Below, piece after piece: positions 49,887-58,104 of a DNA stretch of 64,000 bases (positions are counted from its first letter, which is position 1; each line of letters starts with the position of its first letter). The position numbers and the translations under genes are program-made. The stretch lies in assembly GCA_946407735.1 (NCBI GenBank), contig CAMJPL010000008.1, positions 1-64,000 of the forward strand. The letters run 5' to 3'. Source of the stretch: an uncultured Clostridia bacterium. GTDB lineage: Bacteria > Bacillota > Clostridia > Oscillospirales > CAG-272. Below the pieces are notes generated by a model that had not been told where the DNA came from, made no database searches, and was given only the letters and a program-made list of their open reading frames with translations.

Positions 49887-50735
49887 TCAGCCGAAGATTA
49901 TGGCTAAAATGCCGACGGCGGCGCAGTAGATGCCTATATAGCGGAAGTTGTCCTTTTTCGCGATCCATGTGAGGAAGCGGAGGGTAACGAAGCCGAACAC
50001 GAAGGCGGCTATGAAGCCGATTATGATCGCCGGGGCGTCAGACGCGGCGGCGGGCTTCTCGAGCATGTCCGGGATATCGAGGATATTCGCGCCGAGGATG
50101 GCCGGTATCGACATGAGGAAGCTCAGCTTGACGGCGGACGACCGTCTCATGCCCCTCGATATGCCGCCGGTGATGGTCGAGCCGCTGCGGGAGATGCCGG
50201 GAAGCGTCGCGAACATCTGGCAGACGCCGACGATCAGCGCGTCGAGCGGCCTGAGATCGCCGAGGCCTCTCGCCAGATCCTTTTTGTGATTTTGCGAGGC
50301 AAGCCAGTCGGACAGGCAGAGGATCCCGCAGTTTATGAGGAGAAAGATGCCGATAAGCTTTATGTTCGACGAAAGGCCGGACACGAGCTTATTCAGAACG
50401 GCTGCGGGAACGAGCGGGATCGTCGCGATGACGATCAGAATCACCGACCGCTCGGCCTTGGTATACGACGAAAACCTGAAGTTGCCCTTCATCAGCTTCC
50501 CGCAGAGGCTGAAGAAGCCCTTTATCAGAGCCCAGACGTCGCGGCGGTAGAAAACTATCACCGCAGCGAGGGTGGCGAGATGGAGCAGTATGAAAAACGA
50601 GAAATAGCTTTCCTCGAGGTCCTCACCGCCGTTCAGCAGAGCGCTGAGCAGCGCCAGATGGCTGGAGCTCGACACCGGCAGAAATTCGGTTATACCCTGT
50701 ACTATTCCGAGCAGAAGCCCGACAAACCATGACAT
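49887..50735 (-). CDS. uppP: Undecaprenyl-diphosphatase UppP (BacA)
   Basis: A 282-residue integral membrane enzyme that dephosphorylates undecaprenyl pyrophosphate for reuse in peptidoglycan synthesis; it also confers bacitracin tolerance. The active site motifs are in GIVQGITEFLPVSSSSHLAL near the N-terminus and ATLPGISRSGSTITGG (PGxSRSG). About eight hydrophobic helices. SD GGAGG is 10 bp upstream. It is the first gene of the long minus-strand run, with a promoter at 50800-50828. Confidence 0.95.
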   Translation of the reverse strand: MSWFVGLLLGIVQGITEFLPVSSSSHLALLSALLNGGEDLEESYFSFFILLHLATLAAVIVFYRRDVWALIKGFFSLCGKLMKGNFRFSSYTKAERSVILIVIATIPLVPAAVLNKLVSGLSSNIKLIGIFLLINCGILCLSDWLASQNHKKDLARGLGDLRPLDALIVGVCQMFATLPGISRSGSTITGGISRGMRRSSAVKLSFLMSIPAILGANILDIPDMLEKPAAASDAPAIIIGFIAAFVFGFVTLRFLTWIAKKDNFRYIGIYCAAVGILAIIFG

Positions 50736-50799
50736 ATGAACATTATCCTCCGGGATCTGCCTTCAGGACATCCGTCCGAAGGCGATACTTTCCAAAGAT

Positions 50800-50828
50800 A
50801 TTATACACCATCGTCCGTGTCTTTACAA
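50800..50828 (-). promoter_or_regulatory. Promoter of uppP and the long minus-strand run
   Basis: Minus strand TTGTAA (50828-50823) and TATAAT (50805-50800) separated by 17 bp; leader of about 58 bases to uppP. Confidence 0.65.
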
Positions 50829-51018
50829 GGTATATAAAGTAAATAAAATTGCTGCGCGGGCGGGAAACGGAGAAATAAACAGTATGAGTTATTTAACCAA
50901 TATTAGATATCTTTAACTTAATTATGTGAAAATAATGCACCTTTATATGAATAAGTGCATACAGCAGCGTTAATTTTGTCCGAATTTTAAAAGTTGGGTA
51001 AAATATCGCTCTCATATA

Positions 51019-51047
51019 TGGAAAAAAGACCGCATGTGCGGTATAAT
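51019..51047 (+). promoter_or_regulatory. Candidate promoter of the hydrogenase operon
   Basis: A perfect -10 box TATAAT (51042-51047) with a poor -35 TGGAAA (51019-51024) at 17 bp. The spacer holds the CCGCA-TG-TGCGG hairpin, so a regulator binding there would control hydrogenase expression. Confidence 0.6.
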
Positions 51048-51160
51048 ATATAACCGGGCCTGCATGTCTTCCGAAAGCGCACGCCCTCCGGCAAGTCGCC
51101 GGCAGCATAAATCAAAATCGTTACAACTACGGTTCCATTACATATTCCGGAGGTTTTATC

Positions 51161-51658
51161 ATGAAAAAGAAGCCGACCACGGTCGCCTTCAACGGCACAC
51201 CTGAGCAGGAAGAAAAGCTCAAGGCCGTCATCGGGAAGTACCGCGGCGTCAAGGGCGCGATGATGCCCATCCTGCAGGAGGCGCAGGACATCTACGGTTA
51301 TCTTCCCGTAGAAGTGCTGAAGATCATCGCCGAGGGCACCGAGACTCCCATGGAGGTCATCTACGGCATAGTTTCCTTCTACTCGCAGTTCAAGCTCAAC
51401 TACATCGGTGACACAGCGATCTCCGTATGTCTTGGCACCGCCTGCTACGTAAAGGGCAGCCAGGAAGTTATCGACACCGTCTCCGAGCAGCTCGGCATCG
51501 AGCCCGGCGCCACCAGCGCCGACGGCAAGTACTCTCTCGACGCCACCCGCTGCATAGGCGCCTGCGGCCTCGCGCCGGTAATGGTCATCAACGGCACCGT
51601 CTACGGCAAGGTGAAGAAGAGCGAAGTCAAGGGAATCCTGGCGAAATACAAGGACTGA
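51161..51658 (+). CDS. hydC: [FeFe] hydrogenase NADH-linked subunit, NuoE-like (HydC)
   Basis: A 165-residue NuoE/HydC-type [2Fe-2S] protein. Ligands Cys90, Cys95 (CLGTACYV) and Cys131, Cys135 (CIGACG) bind the cluster that passes electrons between NADH-side flavin and the rest of the complex. GGAGGTTTTATC before the ATG is a strong ribosome-binding site. First gene of the three-gene hydrogenase operon; strong preference for C-ending codons. Confidence 0.93.
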   Translation: MKKKPTTVAFNGTPEQEEKLKAVIGKYRGVKGAMMPILQEAQDIYGYLPVEVLKIIAEGTETPMEVIYGIVSFYSQFKLNYIGDTAISVCLGTACYVKGSQEVIDTVSEQLGIEPGATSADGKYSLDATRCIGACGLAPVMVINGTVYGKVKKSEVKGILAKYKD

Positions 51659-51676
51659 ACCGGAGGAGATAGAAAC

Positions 51677-53575
51677 ATGGCAGTATTAACGAGCCTTGAC
51701 GATCTTAACGCCGTCAAAGCCAAATATATCGACGATATCGAGCTTCCCGCCGACAGCGGAAAGACCCGTATAGTCGTCGGTCTCGCCACCTGCGGCGACG
51801 CCGCCGGAGCCAGACCGGTATTCGAGCAGATCAAAAACGAGATAGCCGCCGCCGGCAAGCAGGATGAGATCGAGCTCATCGCCACCGGATGCGTCGGCAT
51901 CTGCCAGTACGAGCCCGTCGTTGAGGTACACGCCGCCGACGGTTCCCGCACCACATACGTCAGAATGAACGCCGACAAGGCGAAGGACATGTTCGCCCGC
52001 CACATCCTCGGCGGCGAGATCGCCAAAGAGTACACCATCGGCCCCAACTCCGAGAACTCCGACGTCACCTCCCTTGAGGAGACCAGCTTCTACAAGGCTC
52101 AGAAGAGGATCGTCCTCCGCAACTGCGGCATAATCGATCCCGAGAAGATCGAGGAATACATCGCCCGCGACGGATACAAGGCCATCTACAAGGTTCTTAC
52201 CGAGATGAAGCCCGAGGACGTCATCCAGGTCATGCTCGACTCCGGCCTCCGCGGACGCGGCGGCGCCGGCTTCCCGACCGGACGCAAGTGGCTCTTCGCC
52301 TCCAAGTCTCAGGGACCGAAGAAGTACGTCTGCTGCAACGCCGACGAGGGCGACCCCGGAGCCTTCATGGACCGCGCCGTTCTCGAGGGTGACCCGCACG
52401 CTCTCATCGAGGCGATGACCATCGCCGCTTACGCCATCGGATCCGACGAAGGATACATCTATGTCCGCGCCGAGTACCCGGTCGCCATCAAGCGTCTCCA
52501 GATCGCCATCGAGCAGGCCAAGTCCTACGGCCTCCTCGGCCAGAACATCCTCGGCACCGGCTTCAACTTCGAGCTCAATCTCCGCTTCGGCGCCGGCGCT
52601 TTCGTCTGCGGCGAGGAAACCGCTCTCATGACCTCCATCGAGGGCAAGCGCGGCGAACCTCATCCGCGTCCTCCGTTCCCGGCTGTCAAGGGTCTGTTCG
52701 GAGTACCGACCATCCTCAACAACGTCGAGACCTACGCCAACGTCGCTCAGATCATCCTCAACGGCGCCGAATGGTTCAGCTCCATGGGCACCAAGGCCAA
52801 GCCCGGAACCCCGATCATGGGCTCCGCCGGCACCAAGGTCTTCGCTCTCGGCGGCAAGATCACCAACACCGGCCTCGTAGAGGTTCCGATGGGCACCACC
52901 ATCAACCAGGTCGTCAACGAGATCGGCGGCGGCGTCCCGAACGGAAAGAAGTTCAAGGCCGCTCAGGCCGGCGGACCTTCCGGCGGATGCATCCCGGCCT
53001 CCCTCGCCGACATCGAGATCGACTATGACACCCTCAAGACCATCGGCGCCATGATGGGCTCCGGCGGACTTATTGTCATGGACGAGGACAACTGCATGGT
53101 CGACATCGCCCGGTTCTTCCTCGACTTCACCTGCGACGAGTCCTGCGGACAGTGCGCTCCCTGCCGTATCGGCACGCAGCGCATGCTCGAGATCCTCGAC
53201 AAGATCATCTCCGGCAACGGCGAGATGGAAGACCTCGACAAGCTCGAGGAGCTCGCCACCTACATCAGCTCGGCCTCGCTCTGCGGCCTCGGTCAGACCG
53301 CGCCGAACCCGGTTCTCTCCACTATCCGTCATTTCCGCGACGAGTATGTCGCTCATATAGTAGACAAGAAGTGCCCGGCTCACGTCTGCAAGAAGCTACT
53401 CCAGTACACTATCGATCCCGAGAAGTGCAAGGGCTGCACCGCCTGCGCGCGCGCCTGCCCGGTGGGCGCCATCTCCGGCAGCGTAAAGAAGCCGCACGTC
53501 ATCGATCAGAGCAAGTGCATCAAGTGCGGCGCCTGCATGGCCACCTGCAAGTTCGGCGCTATTTCCAAGAACTGA
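51677..53575 (+). CDS. hydB: [FeFe] hydrogenase flavoprotein subunit, NuoF-like (HydB)
   Basis: A 632-residue NuoF-type subunit. The N-terminal thioredoxin-like [2Fe-2S] domain has VGLATCGDAAGA and ATGCVGICQY; the central part binds FMN and NADH (GLRGRGGAGFPTGRKW, ICNADEGDPGAFMDR-type sequence); a [4Fe-4S] site is in ESCGQCAPCRIGTQRM; the C-terminus carries two ferredoxin motifs, CKGCTACARACPVGA and CIKCGACMATCKFGA. It connects NAD(H) to the hydrogenase and ferredoxin, as in electron-bifurcating HydABC complexes. Separated from hydC by 18 bp with SD GGAGG. Confidence 0.94.
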   Translation: MAVLTSLDDLNAVKAKYIDDIELPADSGKTRIVVGLATCGDAAGARPVFEQIKNEIAAAGKQDEIELIATGCVGICQYEPVVEVHAADGSRTTYVRMNADKAKDMFARHILGGEIAKEYTIGPNSENSDVTSLEETSFYKAQKRIVLRNCGIIDPEKIEEYIARDGYKAIYKVLTEMKPEDVIQVMLDSGLRGRGGAGFPTGRKWLFASKSQGPKKYVCCNADEGDPGAFMDRAVLEGDPHALIEAMTIAAYAIGSDEGYIYVRAEYPVAIKRLQIAIEQAKSYGLLGQNILGTGFNFELNLRFGAGAFVCGEETALMTSIEGKRGEPHPRPPFPAVKGLFGVPTILNNVETYANVAQIILNGAEWFSSMGTKAKPGTPIMGSAGTKVFALGGKITNTGLVEVPMGTTINQVVNEIGGGVPNGKKFKAAQAGGPSGGCIPASLADIEIDYDTLKTIGAMMGSGGLIVMDEDNCMVDIARFFLDFTCDESCGQCAPCRIGTQRMLEILDKIISGNGEMEDLDKLEELATYISSASLCGLGQTAPNPVLSTIRHFRDEYVAHIVDKKCPAHVCKKLLQYTIDPEKCKGCTACARACPVGAISGSVKKPHVIDQSKCIKCGACMATCKFGAISKN

Positions 53576-53597
53576 GCAGAGAGGAGCATAAGTCACA

Positions 53598-55370
53598 ATG
53601 GACAACGCCATCAATACCGTAAAGGTAAAAGTAAACGGACGCGAGATCGAGGTTCCGTCCAACTATACAGTCCTCGAAGCGGCGAGAGCCGCCAACGTCA
53701 ATATACCTACCCTCTGCTATCTCAAGGACATCAACCAGATCGGCGCCTGCCGCGTCTGTCTGACCGAGGTCACCGGAGCGAGGGGAATGGTAGCCGCCTG
53801 CGTATATCCCGTAGCCGACGGCATGGAGATCAAGACCAACACCGAAAAGGTCCGCGCCGCCCGCAAGCTCAACCTCGAGCTGGTGCTCTCCAACCATGAC
53901 AAGCACTGCCTCTCCTGCGTTCGCAACACCACCTGCGAGCTGCAGAAGCTCTGCAACGAGTACGGCGTCGACGAGAAGAAGTTCGTCAACTCCTACACAA
54001 AGGAAGACAACTATCCGATCGACGACAGCTCCGTCGCCATCATCCGCAACAACAACAAGTGCATCCTCTGCCGCCGCTGCGTAGCCGCCTGCAAGAACCT
54101 CCAGGATATCGGAGTCATCGGCACCAACGACCGCGGATATGACACTCATATCGGCTCTCAGTACGAGATGAAGCTGGCCGACACCGGCTGCGTCAACTGC
54201 GGCCAGTGCATCGTCCACTGCCCGACCGGCGCTCTCTATGAGAGAGACGACACTCAGAAGATTTTCGACGCGATCAACGATCCCAAGAAGCACGTCGCCA
54301 TCTGCTGCGCTCCGTCCGTCCGCGCCACTCTCGGCGAGGCCTTCGGCATGGCTCCCGGCACCGACGTCGAGGGCAAGATGGTCAACGCCATCCGTCAGAT
54401 CGGCTTCGACAGAGTCTACAACATGAATCTCACCGCCGACATGACGATCGTCGAGGAGGCCACCGAGCTCATCCAGCGCATCCAGAACGGCGGCAAGCTC
54501 CCGATGATCACCTCCTGCTCGCCCGGATGGATCAAGTACTGCGAGCACTACTTCCCGCAGTTCACCGAGAATCTGTCCACCTGCAAGTCCCCGCAGCAGA
54601 TGTTCGGCGCCACCTATAAGACCTACTGGGCTCAGAAGAACGGCATCGACCCGAAGGATATCTTCTTCGTGTCCGTCATTCCCTGCACTGCCAAGAAATT
54701 CGAGGTTCAGCGCGACGACCAGAACGCCTCCGGATATCCGGACGTCGACGTCGCCATCACCACCCGCGAGCTTGCCCGCATGATCGAGAAGACCGGCATC
54801 GACTTCGTCAACCTCCCCGACGAGAAGTTCGACGAGCCGTTCGCCATCGGCACCGGCGCCGGCGAGATCTTCGGCGCTACCGGCGGCGTTATGGAAGCCG
54901 CTCTCAGAACCGCGGCCGAGCTCATCCTCGGCGGCAAGTTCGAGAAGGTCGATTTCGAGGAAGTCCGCGGCACCGAGGGCATCAAGCACGCCATGTACAA
55001 GGTCGGCGATCTTGACGTCAAAGTCGCGGTCTGCTCCGGCACCGCCAACGCGAAGAAGGTCCTCAAGGCCATCGAGGCCGGCGAGGATGATTCCGTCTTC
55101 GTCGAAGTCATGTGCTGCCCGGGCGGATGCGTAAACGGCGGCGGCCAGCCGTATCAGCCGGCCGTGGTCCGCAACAACGTCGACCTCAAGGCTCTGCGAG
55201 CCGCCGTTCTCTACAAGAGCGACGCCAACAACGAGTACCGCAAGTCTCACGAGAACCCGCAGCTCAAGCTCGTCTATGATGAGTTCTTCGGCAGCTACGG
55301 ATCCGAGAAGGCTCACCACATCCTTCACACCAGCTATGTGAAGAGGGGTCTCTATCAGAACGTCAAATAA
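53598..55370 (+). CDS. hydA: [FeFe] hydrogenase catalytic subunit (HydA)
   Basis: A 590-residue catalytic subunit. N-terminal [2Fe-2S] Cys40, Cys51, Cys54, Cys68; His100/Cys104/Cys107/Cys113 cluster; two [4Fe-4S] motifs at Cys155-165 and Cys198-208; then the H-cluster domain. H-cluster motifs: L1 TSCSPGW (305-311), L2 VIPCTAKKFE (360-369), L3 EVMCCPGGCVNGGGQP (503-518). Two positions differ from the textbook TSCCP and MPC: Ser308 and Ile361. The enzyme makes H2 from NADH and reduced ferredoxin together, probably by bifurcation. Ends at a strong terminator. Confidence 0.94.
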   Translation: MDNAINTVKVKVNGREIEVPSNYTVLEAARAANVNIPTLCYLKDINQIGACRVCLTEVTGARGMVAACVYPVADGMEIKTNTEKVRAARKLNLELVLSNHDKHCLSCVRNTTCELQKLCNEYGVDEKKFVNSYTKEDNYPIDDSSVAIIRNNNKCILCRRCVAACKNLQDIGVIGTNDRGYDTHIGSQYEMKLADTGCVNCGQCIVHCPTGALYERDDTQKIFDAINDPKKHVAICCAPSVRATLGEAFGMAPGTDVEGKMVNAIRQIGFDRVYNMNLTADMTIVEEATELIQRIQNGGKLPMITSCSPGWIKYCEHYFPQFTENLSTCKSPQQMFGATYKTYWAQKNGIDPKDIFFVSVIPCTAKKFEVQRDDQNASGYPDVDVAITTRELARMIEKTGIDFVNLPDEKFDEPFAIGTGAGEIFGATGGVMEAALRTAAELILGGKFEKVDFEEVRGTEGIKHAMYKVGDLDVKVAVCSGTANAKKVLKAIEAGEDDSVFVEVMCCPGGCVNGGGQPYQPAVVRNNVDLKALRAAVLYKSDANNEYRKSHENPQLKLVYDEFFGSYGSEKAHHILHTSYVKRGLYQNVK

Positions 55371-55389
55371 TAGGTCTGACAGACTTTAT

Positions 55390-55421
55390 GCCGCCTCCGC
55401 TTAAAGCGGAGGCGGCTTTTT
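55390..55421 (+). terminator. Rho-independent terminator of the hydrogenase operon
   Basis: GCCGCCTCCGC, loop TTAAA, GCGGAGGCGGC, then TTTTT: a perfect 11-bp stem. Confidence 0.92.
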
Positions 55422-55515
55422 CACCGTAAATTAACGAAAAGCTCTTTTATCCGGGCGGCAAATATGATATCATAATATCGGAATATATAAGCACGGATCA
55501 CCGATTTCACACAAA

Positions 55516-55947
55516 ATGAATGAAAAAACCATAGAAAACCTGCTTGAATCGCCGCGGCTCGTCGTCGATTTTCTTCCGAGACGGGTGGAAAAGGACGGCG
55601 GCGGAAGATTCTTCTCCGTCGAGGAATATTTCATCGACGAATCGAGATACTCAGATATGCGCCGCCGCTTTCTCGGCGTCATCCTCCGGCTGTACTGCTA
55701 TTTCGACATCGCCTTTTTCGACGGGGAGGAATGGAAAGACAATCCCGAGCCGGAGCTTATCGCCGATACGGTCATGAAGAACGAGCGTTACATACTGATA
55801 TACATAAAAGCGGACAGCGCCGCGCTCTCGCTCTGCACAGACGACACGCACATGACGGTCTGCGGCGGAGGAAGGGCGGTCGACGATATCCTCATCCCGT
55901 CCGCCGCAGCGGAGGGACTGTTCGTCTGGGAGGCCGGAGCCGAATGA
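55516..55947 (+). CDS. Hypothetical protein, 143 residues
   Basis: A soluble acidic protein with a repetitive alternation of strands and helices: MNEKTIENLLESPRLVVDFLP, then EYFIDESRYSDMRRRFLGVILRLYCYF and ERYILIYIKADSAALSLC. No family is recognised. It overlaps the YdcF-like gene by 4 bp (ATGA), so the two are translationally coupled. Its position directly before a membrane DUF218 protein suggests a shared role, otherwise unknown. Confidence 0.6.
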   Translation: MNEKTIENLLESPRLVVDFLPRRVEKDGGGRFFSVEEYFIDESRYSDMRRRFLGVILRLYCYFDIAFFDGEEWKDNPEPELIADTVMKNERYILIYIKADSAALSLCTDDTHMTVCGGGRAVDDILIPSAAAEGLFVWEAGAE

Positions 55948-56759
55948 AAAAAAGCGAAGTGAAAAGATACGAAAAGATCCCTATCGCGGCGATAATCCCA
56001 GCGTGCATCATAATCGTTCTTTACGGGATATTCTTCCTCAACACGATAATACGGCTGAATTTCGTCAGACTCGAGATGATCGCCGGAGCCGCCGGGATCA
56101 TCGCCGCTCTATTCGCGCTGTGGCTGATGAAACGGATGCCGAAATGGGCGGCGAACATCGTCATCGGGCTGATGATATTCTATGTCGTCAGCTTCGCCGT
56201 CTTCTCGGCAGCCGTGATGGGCTACGGGATATCGTCGCGTTCATCATCCTCGATCCCCGAAGGCGACGGATCCGATATCATCGTCGTCACGCTCGGCTGC
56301 CGCACATATCAGACGCCGGGAAAGATGCTCCGGAAGCGCCTCGACTCGGCATATGAGGTGATGGAGGCCCTGCCTATGTCGGCAGGCATAGTATGCGGCG
56401 GAAAGGGCGAGAACGAGCCGCGCAGCGAGGCTTCGGCGATGGCCGAGTATCTTGAGGCGAAGGGCATCGCCGCCGAAAGGATATATCTCGACGACACGTC
56501 GATGAACACCGAGCAGAACGTCATAAACATGAAGGCGATAATCGAGACCGAGCCGCTTCTCGCCGGGAGGAAGCTCATAGTCGTCACCAGCGATTTTCAT
56601 CTTCTCAGATCCCGGCATCTGCTGAAGGCGGCGGGGTATGACGACTCAGACTTCGTAATGAGAGCCGGACTGCCGTCCGATCCTCTGACAACGACGGCGA
56701 ATCTCGTCCGGGAGTATCTGTCGTGGGTCAAGGTCTTTATACTCGAAGCGGTAAGATAA
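55944..56759 (+). CDS. YdcF/SanA-like DUF218 membrane protein
   Basis: A 271-residue protein with three N-terminal hydrophobic segments (about residues 14-36, 42-61, 68-93) and a soluble DUF218 domain: DIIVVTLGCRTYQ, GGKGENEPRSEASAM, DDTSMNTEQNVIN and VVTSDFHLLRSRHLL, the pattern of SanA/YdcF/ElyC-type proteins that affect the cell envelope. The ATG at 55944 overlaps the upstream stop; an upstream-in-frame extension is the other frame of the preceding gene and is rejected. Confidence 0.82.
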   Translation: MKKSEVKRYEKIPIAAIIPACIIIVLYGIFFLNTIIRLNFVRLEMIAGAAGIIAALFALWLMKRMPKWAANIVIGLMIFYVVSFAVFSAAVMGYGISSRSSSSIPEGDGSDIIVVTLGCRTYQTPGKMLRKRLDSAYEVMEALPMSAGIVCGGKGENEPRSEASAMAEYLEAKGIAAERIYLDDTSMNTEQNVINMKAIIETEPLLAGRKLIVVTSDFHLLRSRHLLKAAGYDDSDFVMRAGLPSDPLTTTANLVREYLSWVKVFILEAVR

Positions 56760-56787
56760 TATATTCGTCCGAATTTACTCAAACCCC

Positions 56788-56816
56788 TTGCATTTCGTTT
56801 TTATTAGCGTTATAAT
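56788..56816 (+). promoter_or_regulatory. Promoter of the 56860 oxidoreductase gene
   Basis: TTGCAT (56788-56793), 17-bp spacer, TATAAT (56811-56816); same design as the rbfA promoter. Confidence 0.8.
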
Positions 56817-56859
56817 ATATATCGTCAGCAAATGTCAATGAACAAACGGGAGAAACACT

Positions 56860-58041
56860 ATGGATAAAGTACGCTACGGTGTCATCGGCATCGGAAACAT
56901 GGGCGCCGGACACGCCGCCGATCTCTTCAAGGGAGCCACCCAGAACGCCGTCCTCACGGCCGTCTGCGACAACCGCCAGTCACGCCTCGACTGGGCCGAG
57001 CAGACCTTCGGCGACAAGGTCGCCCGCTTCTCTGACTACAAAGAGATGTATGACTCCGGTCTCATCGACGCCGTAATAATCGCCACACCGCACTATCTGC
57101 ATCCGACGATGGCCATCGACGCCTTCGCGAAGGGGATCCATGCCCTCTCCGAGAAGCCGATCGGCGTCTACACGAAAGCCGTCAAGGAGATGTACGCCGC
57201 CGCCGCGAAGGCTGCCGAAAAGGGCATAGCCTTCGGCATCGACTACAACCAGCGCACAAATCCCTATTATCAGAAGATGCGCGAGATCGTCCGCTCAGGC
57301 GAGCTCGGCGACCTCAAGCGCTGCGTATGGATCATCACCGACTGGTACCGCACTCAGGCCTATTATGACAGCGGCACATGGCGCGCCACATGGGCCGGCG
57401 AGGGCGGCGGCGTCCTGATGAATCAGGCTCCGCACAACCTTGACCTCTGGCAGTGGATCACCGGAATGCCCTGCGCCGTCACCGGCGAGTGCGAATTCGG
57501 CAAGTATCACAACATCGAGGTCGAGGACGACGTCACCATATACGCCAAGTATCCGAACGGCGGCACGGCGGTCTTCATCACCACCACCGGCGAGTGCCCC
57601 GGCACCAACCGTCTCGAAATCAGCGGCACCAAGGGCAAGATAGTCCTTGAGGGGAGCACGCTCAAGTGGACAAAGCTCTCCATCGACGAGCGCGACTACT
57701 GCTTCCATTCCGAGGACGGCTTCAAGAAGTGCGAATGGTCGACCGAGGACATCACCTTCCCCAGCGGCGGCACTCAGCACAACGGCATCCGTCAGAACTT
57801 CACCAACCACATCCTCTGCGGCGAGGAGCTGCTGGCTCCCGGCACGGACGGCATAAACGGCCTTTCGATCTGCAACGCCGCCCTGCTTTCGTCCTGGAAA
57901 GGCGGCAAGGAGATCGCTCTTCCGCTCGACGACGAGGAATACTGGGCCGAGCTGCAGAAGCATATCGCCGTATCGAAATCGAAGGAGAACATCGTCGAAA
58001 AGACCGCCAGCCTTGACGGCACCTACGGCGTAGCTCAGTAA
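56860..58041 (+). CDS. Gfo/Idh/MocA-family oxidoreductase
   Basis: A 393-residue NAD(P)-dependent sugar-type dehydrogenase. VIGIGNMGAGHAAD is the Rossmann loop; ALSEKPIGVYTKAV supplies the EKP motif; the C-terminal sheet has GGGVLMNQAPHNLDLWQW with the likely catalytic His. Longer at the C-terminus than its relative at 17623-18693, and not closely similar, so different substrates are likely. Codons are strongly C-ending as in the hydrogenase genes, suggesting a high expression level. SD GGGAGAAACACT precedes the ATG and it has its own promoter. Confidence 0.88.
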   Translation: MDKVRYGVIGIGNMGAGHAADLFKGATQNAVLTAVCDNRQSRLDWAEQTFGDKVARFSDYKEMYDSGLIDAVIIATPHYLHPTMAIDAFAKGIHALSEKPIGVYTKAVKEMYAAAAKAAEKGIAFGIDYNQRTNPYYQKMREIVRSGELGDLKRCVWIITDWYRTQAYYDSGTWRATWAGEGGGVLMNQAPHNLDLWQWITGMPCAVTGECEFGKYHNIEVEDDVTIYAKYPNGGTAVFITTTGECPGTNRLEISGTKGKIVLEGSTLKWTKLSIDERDYCFHSEDGFKKCEWSTEDITFPSGGTQHNGIRQNFTNHILCGEELLAPGTDGINGLSICNAALLSSWKGGKEIALPLDDEEYWAELQKHIAVSKSKENIVEKTASLDGTYGVAQ

Positions 58042-58058
58042 AAGACATTTATATAAAC

Positions 58059-58088
58059 GAAGCGGGCAGGCGCTCAACCGCCCGCTTC
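58059..58088 (+). terminator. Hairpin after the oxidoreductase gene
   Basis: GAAGCGGGC (58059-58067) pairs with GCCCGCTTC (58080-58088) across a 12-base loop. The downstream T content is low (ATTCTCTC), so this is a weaker terminator than others in the window. Confidence 0.6.
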
Positions 58089-58104
58089 ATTCTCTCGATC
58101 CGCC

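Larger units (their letters stand above)
50736..51160. other. 425-bp divergent intergenic region between uppP and hydC
   Basis: No gene is seen here. It contains the uppP promoter (50800-50828), an AT-rich stretch 50830-51000, an inverted repeat ATGCAC (50935-50940) / GTGCAT (50955-50960) with 14-bp spacer, a small perfect hairpin CCGCA-TG-TGCGG just before the hydC promoter -10 box (51030-51041), the -10 box at 51042-51047, and SD GGAGG before hydC. No recognised Rex or Fur site was identified. Confidence 0.7.

Noticed and set aside
51686-53383. A 565-codon open frame antisense to hydB, and a 589-codon one antisense to hydA (53559-55328)
   Set aside because: Both arise from strong GC3 bias opposite highly expressed genes; the products are low-complexity Ala/Leu/Asp/Val sequence with no domains.
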